Shown here: piece after piece, positions 15,371 to 24,500 of the stretch
Numbering within the stretch: position 1 is the first letter of the stretch
How the letters are laid out: the number at the start of each line of letters is the position of its first letter
Source: an uncultured Planctomycetota bacterium
GTDB taxonomy: Bacteria; Planctomycetota; Phycisphaerae; SM23-33
NCBI GenBank assembly: GCA_903892515.1
Contig: CAITIS010000031.1
Coordinates: forward strand, 1 to 64,000
Length of the DNA: 64,000 nt
Reading direction: 5' to 3'
The notes under the pieces: model-generated
The model's database searches: none
The model's input: the letters and a program-made list of their open reading frames with translations, nothing else
What the model was told of the DNA's origin: nothing
Translations under genes and position numbers: made by a program

Positions 15371-15775
15371 ATGTCCAGCGATGTCCCAACACGAAGCAAC
15401 GGTATCGGCCGCGATAGCGAGCGTGCCAACGCCCCTGCGCCGCCGGCCGACCAGGCCGATGAGAGGCTCCTGGAGAGCATCGCCTGCCGGCACGCCGTCT
15501 CGTTGCCGGCTCAGCCGCCGCCATCTGCCACCTGGCCGGAGGAAAAGCAGGCCGAGCAGCTCACCGCGCCCGCGGCCCCTGCTCAACTGCTCAGGCCCGA
15601 AGAGCGGTCGGCCTTGGTGGATGACGACTCGGCCGAACTGGCTGAGCCCGAATCGCCACCAGACGAAGCGGCCCAAAGCCGGCGAAGTCTCTGGATCGGC
15701 CTGGGCGTGCAGGTGCTGGTGCTGCTGGCCTTGCTGGCACTGGCGTGGCTGGGTTTTCACTACATCCGGCTTTGA
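15371..15775 (+). CDS. Hypothetical tail-anchored-like membrane protein
   Basis: 134 residues from ATG 15371 (AAAGGA just upstream; ATG 15359 is an alternative). A proline/alanine/glutamate-rich, probably disordered region is followed by a single hydrophobic helix at the very C-terminus (SLWIGLGVQVLVLLALLALAWLGF). No domain recognised. It may be a membrane-tethered scaffold, but nothing in the sequence shows a function. Confidence 0.55.
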   Translation: MSSDVPTRSNGIGRDSERANAPAPPADQADERLLESIACRHAVSLPAQPPPSATWPEEKQAEQLTAPAAPAQLLRPEERSALVDDDSAELAEPESPPDEAAQSRRSLWIGLGVQVLVLLALLALAWLGFHYIRL

Positions 15776-15909
15776 ACGGGGCCGGGCCGAAAGTGGCTGG
15801 GGGCACGGAAGAGACGACGCGTCTTCCAATGGCGCCAGCCGACCGCGTGGCTGCTGGACGACGCAGCCCACGGCACCCGGCTCGGTAACCCGCGGACCCT
15901 GCCGCCTTT

Positions 15910-15932
15910 CCCTACGCCCTATGCCCTACGCC

Positions 15933-15944
<12 letters not shown>
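15910..15944 (-). repeat. Heptamer array (sense TAGGGCR), containing the pyrD stop
   Basis: Plus-strand CCCTACG/CCCTATG units of 7 nt. Read on the pyrD strand, one TAGGGCG supplies its TAG stop codon, and the last coding residues (GRA) lie within the array. Confidence 0.92.
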
Positions 15945-16871
<927 letters not shown>

Positions 16872-17007
16872 ATCAGACCACACCTCGTAGGATGGGCGAG
16901 CGATATTCGCAAGCCCCACCGAACACAATGCCCAACTGCGATATTAGATATCGGACATCAGATATTTAGCGCCACACATCCACGGTGCGAATCGCTTCCT
17001 GATATCT

Positions 17008-17034
17008 ACTATCTCATATCTCATATCTCATATT
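17008..17034 (-). repeat. Heptamer array (sense TGAGATA), 3' of pyrK
   Basis: Three to four 7-nt units TATCTCA on the plus strand, about 20 nt after the pyrK stop. It lies in an unusually AT-rich 183-nt gap between pyrK and pyrD. This member is purine-rich rather than GC-rich. Confidence 0.8.
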
Positions 17035-17054
17035 TGCCATGTGTTTTCCTGTCC

Positions 17055-18092
17055 TCACCACACCAGATCGGCCGCATCGAACACCGGCCCGTCCTTGCAG
17101 GCCAGCTTGTATTGCCACGCCGGCTGGACCGAGTTTCCCGTGAGCTGGGCCGCATTTCCTGTAGGGTGGGCCGAGACCGAAGGTCGAGCCCCACCATCCG
17201 CCGGATCGCCACTCTTCACCTTTACGACGCAGCTCTGGCAGGTGCCCAGGCCACAGCCCATGTGGCGTTCGAGTGCCACCTGGCAACGGTATCCGCGACC
17301 CAGTGCGATGGTCGCGATGGCCCGCATCATCGGCGCCGGGCCGCAGGCGTACACGGCCAGATCGTCCGTCGCCGGCTGCTCGCGGTCCAACCACTGTTCC
17401 AAAGCCTGACTGACGAAACCCGCCACGCCCAGCGAACCATCGTCGGTGGCCACGACGGTCGGGGTGGCACGGGCGGCGAACTCGGCGGTGCACATGCCCG
17501 GCCAACCGGCCGTCGAAGGCGGCTGGGCCGAGCCGATGGTCAGCGGCAGCACCGCCCGCGTGCGGGCGCCCGCAAAGGCCACCACCTGCTTTCCGGCTTC
17601 AGTGAGTTGCTGGGCAAGGTACAGCATCGGCGGGATGCCCACGCCGCCGCCCACCACGACGGCCCGCCCGGTCGGCAGGATGTCAAAGCCGTTGCCCAGC
17701 GGGCCAAGAAGTTCGATCTCGTCGCCGCGCCGCGCCTCGGCCAGAAAGGCCGTGCCCACGCCGATGACATGATGAATTATCTCCAACTCGACCTTGCCGC
17801 CCACGTCGCGCCGCCCCGCCAGCGAAAACGGCCGGCGCAGCAGCGGCTGCCTGCCGGTGAGTTCGGGCCCGTAGAGTTCGGGGAGTTGGCCAGCTTGCCA
17901 CTGGATCTCGCGCGGGGCCTGGATCGGCTCGACCTGGCCGCAGCGGACGGTGACGAATTGGCCCGCCCGGCACGGCGGAAAGGCCTCCAGTTGCAGGACC
18001 AACTGGTAATGGTCCAGGCATAACTGATTGTTTTCCAGCACCTTGGCCGAAAAGACGCCGCGACGAGCTATGGTTGATCTTTGGCTGCCCAT
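17055..18092 (-). CDS. pyrK: Dihydroorotate dehydrogenase electron-transfer subunit (FAD, [2Fe-2S])
   Basis: 345 residues; passes electrons from PyrD to NAD+. It has an FAD motif RRPFSLAG (86-93), a nucleotide-binding VVVGGGVGIPP (145-155) and DDGSLGVAGFV. Fe-S ligands are Cys280, Cys285 and Cys288 (MGCGLGTCQSC) and Cys332 (ACKDGPVFDA). It is longer than typical PyrK (about 250-290). Two in-frame inserts encoded by dispersed repeats explain part of this: SAQPPSTAG-like residues about 187-200, and residues about 296-327 (ARPSVSAHPTG...), which separate Cys288 from Cys332. ATG 18092 follows the family start; the ORF-track start is upstream of it. Confidence 0.9.
   Translation of the reverse strand: MGSQRSTIARRGVFSAKVLENNQLCLDHYQLVLQLEAFPPCRAGQFVTVRCGQVEPIQAPREIQWQAGQLPELYGPELTGRQPLLRRPFSLAGRRDVGGKVELEIIHHVIGVGTAFLAEARRGDEIELLGPLGNGFDILPTGRAVVVGGGVGIPPMLYLAQQLTEAGKQVVAFAGARTRAVLPLTIGSAQPPSTAGWPGMCTAEFAARATPTVVATDDGSLGVAGFVSQALEQWLDREQPATDDLAVYACGPAPMMRAIATIALGRGYRCQVALERHMGCGLGTCQSCVVKVKSGDPADGGARPSVSAHPTGNAAQLTGNSVQPAWQYKLACKDGPVFDAADLVW
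17112..17207. repeat. GTAGGGTGGGCCGAG-class repeat inside pyrK
   Basis: Plus strand TGTAGGGTGGGCCGAGACC...GAGCCCCACC plus two CTGGGCCGCATTTCC-like units. Same family as 21548-21660 and 57195-57455. Read in frame between two Fe-S cysteine codons. Confidence 0.8.
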
Positions 18093-18301
18093 GCACAGAG
18101 CATGGTACGCCTTTGGCCAGGCCCCGTCAAACCGGTTGCATGTCGGCGGCCAGCGCCACATGGCGGCATCGGCATGCGTCTAGGGTCTTGTCAGGACGGC
18201 CGATTCGTTGTTGAATGGATGCATCGGCCGAGACGGTGGATTTCGGTCGCGAGTTTCGGCGAACATCTGCGGCCTCATTGGCTGCCAGGAGTGAGTGCGT
18301 C

Positions 18302-19228
18302 ATGAGCGAGAGAAGCGAGTCCCTGCGCGACCGCCTGCGCCGCTTTGGTGATCCCGACGATTTTGCCAAGTGGACGACCGGCGAATCCAACTACGTCACG
18401 ACGCTGGAACTGACGGCCGATGATGTGCCGGCATTGATCGCCGTGACGCAGGAATGGACCGAGGAAGTTGACGAGGACGAGAACGACGTGTCGGGCTTTG
18501 CGCCGGTTCACGCCTGGCGCTGCCTGGCCCAACTCGGCGCGGTCGAGGCCGTCACACCGCTGCTGGCGCTGCTGGACCCGCTCGATGCACTCGATGACGA
18601 ATGGTACATGGAGGAACTGCCGGACGTCCTGGCCGCAATGGGCCCAACCATGCTGCCGGCGCTGCAGGAGTACCTCGCCGACTCGTCACACGCCGTCTTC
18701 AGCCGTGAGTGCGCAGCGCACTGTCTCAGCGTGGTGTCTCAGCGGCACACCCAGGCTCGCGACCAGGCCGTCGCCATACTGGCCGATGAGCTGGCGAAGT
18801 TCCAGGACGCCGACCCGGGTATCAACGCGTACCTCATCCGCTATCTGCTGGAACTTAAGGCCACCGAGGCCGCCGAGGTGATCGAGCGTGCCCACGCCGC
18901 CGACCGGGTGGACCTGAAGATCAATGGCAACTGGAACACGGTGCGCAAATCTCTGGGCGTGCCCGGCCTGGGCCTCGTGAGCGAAGAACTCGCCGCCAAG
19001 CGGATTTGGCCCTTCCCGCCGAACCTGACCAGCCAGTTCCTCTCCGCCCCCGGCGAACTGGCGGACTCGAAAATGTACGAGCCGGCCCCCTCGCGAGCCG
19101 CTTCGCGCGCCCGCCGCAGCCGACTGGCCGCCCCCGTGATTCCGCGCCAAGCCGGCCACAAGATCGGCCGCAACGACCCCTGCCCCTGCCACAGCGGCAA
19201 GAAGTACAAGAAATGCTGCGGCCGGTAA
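18302..19228 (+). CDS. SEC-C motif protein with HEAT-like helical body
   Basis: 308 residues from ATG 18302 (AGGAG about 10 nt upstream; the ORF-track start at 18215 adds 29 residues). The body is helical with repeat-like pairs ([41 protein letters not shown]). The C-terminus [20 protein letters not shown] is a complete SEC-C zinc finger, as in SecA and many uncharacterised proteins. Probably cytoplasmic; function unknown. Confidence 0.85.
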   Translation: MSERSESLRDRLRRFGDPDDFAKWTTGESNYVTTLELTADDVPALIAVTQEWTEEVDEDENDVSGFAPVHAWRCLAQLGAVEAVTPLLALLDPLDALDDEWYMEELPDVLAAMGPTMLPALQEYLADSSHAVFSRECAAHCLSVVSQRHTQARDQAVAILADELAKFQDADPGINAYLIRYLLELKATEAAEVIERAHAADRVDLKINGNWNTVRKSLGVPGLGLVSEELAAKRIWPFPPNLTSQFLSAPGELADSKMYEPAPSRAASRARRSRLAAPVIPRQAGHKIGRNDPCPCHSGKKYKKCCGR

Positions 19229-19253
19229 GCACGGCGTGGGGGCGTAGCGAGTA

Positions 19254-19560
19254 GGGTGCCACACCTGCGGCGTTTGCAGGTGTGAACTGCCAATCGCTGC
19301 CGCCAGGTGCCATGCTTCCGCGCCGTTTCGGAAGCATGCCGGGCACGCTTCTGCATACAACGCACGAGCATGGCCCCCGGCATGGTCTGGTCGGCATGGT
19401 CTTGGCTGTAAACTCCTCTCCCTCTGGGAGAGGTACCGCCTTCAGGCGGGGGTGAGGGCCGGAGTCGCGGAACACCTTCACTTGCCAGGCGCCCTCACCC
19501 TACCCTCTCCCGCAGGAGAGGGGTACAAAAGCATGCTTCCACAACGGTGCGGAAGCGCGG
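19254..19560. repeat. Hairpin-rich intergenic region
   Basis: Contains GGTGCCACACCTGCGGCGTTTGCAGGTGTG-type and GCATGCTTCCGC / GCGGAAGCATGC-type hairpins, and an inverted pair CTCTCCCTCTGGGAGAGG...CCTCTCCCGCAGGAGAGG around a CCCTCACC motif. No gene is seen between the SEC-C stop and the next gene. Confidence 0.75.
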
Positions 19561-19588
19561 CACCGCGCGGCACCACACCCACAAACCG

Positions 19589-20692
19589 CTAAAAGTCCGC
19601 CGGCTGGGACGCGGGAGCAGAAGCGGCCGAGGGCTGGCTGGCCGCCCTGAACGTCAACGTTCCGCGCTGGGCCCGGAACTGGCTCTTGCCCTCGTGCTCG
19701 TAGATCGTCACCGTGACCTTGGGGTTTTCAAAACCTTCAAGCGTCTTGTGAATCGCCGCCGCCGCCTCGGAGTCCGTCAGCCCCTCGACCTTGACTTGGA
19801 CCCATGTCTTCGACGGGTCTGCCAGTTCTTGGGCTTTGGGGCGGGGAAGCGTCATGATCCTGATTTTCCCGTCCTGGTCCACTAACTGCGCATAGTTGGT
19901 GCTGTTCAGCACGGTCGTGTCCTCGACAAGTATCGACACCATATCGGCCGGACGCAGCCGATAGGCGTGAGCGAGTGACTTGGTCGCGAGCAGACTCACA
20001 CTTGCATACTTGCACGTGTCGTCGCCGGCGTCATCGAAGGCCTTCGCAACACTTGCAGCCGCCTGCGAGGCCGTCATGCCGGCGAGAGACACCACTGTCT
20101 TCGTTGCGCTGGGCGGAGGGAAGAACAGGGACACCTCAGCCTTGCCGGCCTCAACGACATATGAGCTCACGCCACGGCCGTCGCCCTTCTGCCAGCGTTG
20201 CGGATCACGAATGACGCTCGGCATAAACGTGTCGCCATCTTCGAGCCGGTGCTGATCGAAGTCTTGCGGCAGGTCGGCCGGGCGGCCCAAGAGGTTCACC
20301 GCCATGGCCGCATTCTCGGGCACAACCTTGGCCGCGGCGTACGCCGTGGTCACCGCGTCCAAGACCTCCTGGGCCGTCATGCCGTCGACCTTCAGCGGGT
20401 CCGATAGCTTGGGCAAGGTTATCGTTCCGGCCGGCGGCACCTGAGTCGTCCAACTCGCGGTCGAGTAGAATTCCGGGTACAACCCTTCGATAAAGAACGA
20501 TATGACGGTCCCCGCCTTCGCCCGGTACTGGTCATCAGCTGGGTTTGCGGAACGTTGGCTCACCGGCTGAGAGGTAGGCCCGCTGGCGGGTGCGGAAACG
20601 CTCCTCCCGGCCGTTTGGGCCGTCACGGCCTCGTGAACAGAACCCGCCAGAATCATCCCCACCGCCAGCAGCAACACTTGTGTGGCTTTCAT
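19589..20692 (-). CDS. Secreted protein with two polysaccharide-export-like domains
   Basis: 367 residues. Signal peptide (VLLLAVGMILAGSVHEAVTA), then a low-complexity SQP/ASG stretch. Two regions (about 55-120 and 240-310) follow the Wza/Poly_export pattern: a charged start, a V/I-rich strand, an LPKL-type segment and DGMTAQEVLDAV or EGLTDSEAAAAI helices. No SLBB membrane anchor or lipobox cysteine is evident, so it may be a periplasmic relative rather than an outer-membrane export channel (inference). It lies downstream of the M56 sensor on the same strand and ends in PADF, as does its upstream neighbour. Confidence 0.7.
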   Translation of the reverse strand: MKATQVLLLAVGMILAGSVHEAVTAQTAGRSVSAPASGPTSQPVSQRSANPADDQYRAKAGTVISFFIEGLYPEFYSTASWTTQVPPAGTITLPKLSDPLKVDGMTAQEVLDAVTTAYAAAKVVPENAAMAVNLLGRPADLPQDFDQHRLEDGDTFMPSVIRDPQRWQKGDGRGVSSYVVEAGKAEVSLFFPPPSATKTVVSLAGMTASQAAASVAKAFDDAGDDTCKYASVSLLATKSLAHAYRLRPADMVSILVEDTTVLNSTNYAQLVDQDGKIRIMTLPRPKAQELADPSKTWVQVKVEGLTDSEAAAAIHKTLEGFENPKVTVTIYEHEGKSQFRAQRGTLTFRAASQPSAASAPASQPADF

Positions 20693-20768
20693 AACAACCC
20701 TTTCCTCGAATCCGCGTCACACGCTTCTTAGGAGGCCTCGTTCGTCACCCGGCTGACCCGTGCTGGTT

Positions 20769-21353
20769 CTAGAAGTCCGCCGGGCCGGGCGCGAGCTGCC
20801 CCGGTCTCAGCTTTGCCATTTCTTCCGAGGCCACGCGTACGAACGCTTTCGCGAGGACTTTCGCCGTCGCCAGCGAGTCGGCATCGTTCAGAAAGAACTC
20901 GCCGCATGCCGCCATTTGCTGGAAGCACTTCCTGGCTTCCTCGGGCTTTCCGTTCGCTGCCGCGGTTCGGCCGGTGTCTCTGAGGTAGGTAAGGAGCTCT
21001 CGCAACTCCTGCATCCGTCTTCTTATGTCTGGCTCCAATCGCTCGCGGTCAAACTTCGGCAGCGCCGCGAACTGGCTTTCTTTCATGGCGAACATCGAGC
21101 CCTTGGCGAAAGTCGGGTGCTGCCAGTCGACGGCCAGGAACGTCTTGGCGGCACCGGCCTTGTCTTGGCTCATCCAGAGGATCAGCGCGTCATCCAGCGT
21201 GGCCACTGGCCGCGAAGCCGCATTGCTGGCCGCAGGCGACGATGCGCTCGCCGCCGACCGGGCCGATGTCGGCTGAGACTGCCCCGCCACCCATCCGCTT
21301 ACCGCAACCAAGACGGCCACAGCGGCCAACACGAGAACGTGGTTCTTCGGCAT
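20769..21353 (-). CDS. Secreted helical protein, unknown
   Basis: 194 residues from ATG 21353 (GGGAGG upstream). It has a signal peptide (VLVLAAVAVLVAVSGWVAG), an Ala/Ser/Pro linker, then a mainly helical domain (ATLDDALILWMSQDKAGAAKTF ... GKPEEARKCFQQMAACGEFF) of TPR-like character. C-terminus GPADF. It sits between the M56 sensor and the polysaccharide-export-like gene, all on the minus strand. Function not recognised. Confidence 0.65.
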   Translation of the reverse strand: MPKNHVLVLAAVAVLVAVSGWVAGQSQPTSARSAASASSPAASNAASRPVATLDDALILWMSQDKAGAAKTFLAVDWQHPTFAKGSMFAMKESQFAALPKFDRERLEPDIRRRMQELRELLTYLRDTGRTAAANGKPEEARKCFQQMAACGEFFLNDADSLATAKVLAKAFVRVASEEMAKLRPGQLAPGPADF

Positions 21354-21513
21354 GTGTAACCTCCCTTGTTCTGTCGCTTCAATTCGTTGGGTCTGCAAGC
21401 GCCCCATTGCCGCTCGCGCGAGGCCCCGGGTGCGGGAGCATTGTAATCGACATGCCTATCTTACTCACTTCTTTTTTGTTCCAGGACGATCCTTGCCCCG
21501 TGATTTTCGGGTC

Positions 21514-24500
21514 TCACGGCCGGGTCGCCGGCTGCGGGGTAACAGCCTGTAGGGTGGGCCGAGGCTCCGCTGTTTGGAGCCGAGTCCCACCATTGGAACC
21601 CCTGGTGGGACTCGCTTGCCCAGAAGACGGGCTGCGCTCGGTCCACCCCACGTTGCTCTGGCTCGACGATGCGGCAGCCAGTTCGTTCTCCAATCGAACA
21701 AGGCCACTCATAGATTCGTCACGAAGAGCGAGCAGGTCGGCCTCGAGCTGTGGGTCCCCGGCTGCGATGCGGGTCGTCGCCTGCGTCAGGCGGAGGTGCG
21801 GATAGACAGGCAGCGTCATCAATTGCTCAATCGCTTTGGCGTCGTGAATCACCACCGCAAACATGTACCGATCGCGTTCAGGCACATCTCCATCGATACC
21901 GTCGCTCTTCCCGGCGCTTCGCGGGTACAGTCCGACACCCACGCGCACCTCCCCCGGAGCTGAATGTCCAGATAGTACATCTGCCAGCGGCCCGTGATTT
22001 GTCCGCTTCAATTGTGGATACTTCTCGGCCAGCTTGAGCAAGCCGATGCGCAGCGAAGCGTCGGCCTGTGAAAGTAGTAGGTCACGCTGCTGCCTGAGCG
22101 TGTCTGAGAGCAATATAGCCGACTTCGCGATAGTAGTTGCGCTGAGTTGCTTCTTGCCGACCAACGCACCATCGGGCTTGAAGATGAACTCGTCTTCGAC
22201 AGTGTTGGTGAGCTTGTCCGCGTCCCAGTCCCAGGTGGTGGCCAGGTACTTGTACCGGATGACGATGTTGCCATTGGCCTGCTTGATCGCCTGGCCCCAT
22301 TCGATACTCTGCCGGGCCGTCACGTCGCGATAGTGGTGGGCGAAGAAGTCCTCCACCCACGCCCGCGCCTGCTGGTCCAGTTCGGAACTCGGCTGGCTGG
22401 CGGGCTGGCTGGCAGCCTCCGCGTGGGCAGGAACGCCTGTCCCACCGACTATCGTAAAGTTCAAAGGTTCACTTACAACCCTGATGGCGCCACCGATCGG
22501 TCGCACCATGAAGGCCAGGCGCACGGTGTGCGGCCCAGGGCGCAGTTGCAGGCGGGGGCGGTTCCAGCCGGGGTCGATGGAGAGGCTGGGGTTCCACTGC
22601 AATTCCTCGGGCTTGGCCGGTATCCACGTCGGCGATAGCGCGACAAGCTGGTCGGACACAGTGACTCCAACGCCAAGCGGCGCCAACTTGGTGAACTCTG
22701 AAGACGCGACCGGTTCCAGTGTTTTGGGTATTGCCCAGCGATACCACGTGCCGTCCACCTCCAACTGCGTGAACAACTGGCCTTCGAGCACGTGCAGGGA
22801 CTCACGCGTGCCTACGTTGCGAATGTCCCATCGCAGTTCGGGTGTCTCGCCCTCTTGCCATATCTGCTTCTCGGCCCGCACTCGCACCTGAATGCCCTCG
22901 TGCGGCAAGCTCCAGGCGGTTTCGGGCTGGCTGGTCGGCTGCGATGCGGGCTGAGAGGCAGCGGGATAACCGGCCGCTTGTGGCAGACCGGCAACGATGA
23001 TCTCGCCCGCCCTCACCTCTAACTCAAGTAAAGGTTCCATTGCTTCAGACCGCAACTTTTCGAGTTCCTTGGCCAGGCCCGGGGCACCTGCGGACGCGCC
23101 GGGGGTCTCCCTCAGCCCGAGAAAGTGGAGCGGACTGGTGGTTGACGTCTGCCATTCGTCCTCGCGAGGCGGCTCGATGATCGCAACGATACTGAACCGT
23201 TGTTCTTGCGGAACTGAGGCATCAGTGTGCGAATCGCCGTGTCGCGCCGACAGGTGCATCTGCCCCAAGCCGGCGGGCGCGCTGGTCGGCTGGGCGCCCT
23301 GCATGAACGGATACTGCGCGGATAGCCGCCGCAGACCCGCGCGAATATGCTTGTCGGCCTCCAGGACCAAGCGGCCGCGTTCTCCGCGCAATTCTTCCGG
23401 CACGGCGAAGACAATCCGAGTGTCGTAGATGGGGGCTCGCTTCAGCGGGGCCGTCAGTTTGTCCATCCATGCGTTTGGCACTTCGCCGGCCTGTTGGCGA
23501 ACGAGCCGGATGGGCCTGTAGTCGTTTCGATCTTGACCAAAACCGGTGTACGATATCTCCAAGGCTCCACGAAGAACTTGCCGCAAAGTCGCCTCATCCA
23601 CCGGCCGCTGGAAGAGCGCTTGCTCTACCAGCTTCTCAGCAGTGCGAGCCATGTGGCGGTCTCTGATGTTCAGGCGGAAGACGTCAACCTCTCTGGCCAA
23701 GTCGAGAAGAAACGCCGGGCCGACCTGCTCGCCTTTCTGCTGGAGGGCTTGAATCTCGTTGAGTGTCGGATCGCCATTGAAACCCCAGGCCACAACGTCG
23801 GCTGGAAGTCGTTCTCCCATGGCCAGAAGAGCCCAGGCCGCCTCGTTGCGCTCGAACGTTGATTGGGACACAACAAGGTCACGTTCCTTGCCGCCAGCCA
23901 CGCGACGCAGAAACTTTGCGTCCACCGGCTGCCCTTGGAGAATGAGTACCTGCATCGCGGTCAGCTTGAGGAAGAGGTTGGGTTCCGTTGCCAGTTCCCG
24001 CAGACGCATGCGGACCTCGTCACGATCTGCCCAGTCCATCAGCTTGGCTATGGCATGCAACCGCCAGGTTTGATCGACGTGGTCGCCCGTCTCGGCAAGT
24101 ACCTGGGCGAGATTGTTGGACTCCGGCAGCCGGCCGTCGTCCGACATGCGGTCATTCGCGTCAATCATACTCAACAAGCGCAGTCTCAACATCTCGCGGC
24201 TCAACTGCATCAACTGCTTGGCCGACGCATCCGTCGCCGCCGCGCTGGCGGGCTGGCTTGTCACTTCCTCACGGGCGGCCTTGCCCGCCGCGCCGGGCTG
24301 GAGCATGACATCCTTAAACTCGGCCCATTGCAAGGCCTGGCCCTGCAACTCGAAGTGATCGACGTCGGACTTCGCCAGGCTGCGGAATGTCGCGTTGTTC
24401 ATCCGCACCTTTCCGCCACTGGTCCAGTTGCTGTTCGAGGGCATGATGGTCTTACCGGCCTTGTCGATGGCGACGAGACGAGTGGCCTGGTCGAATACGT

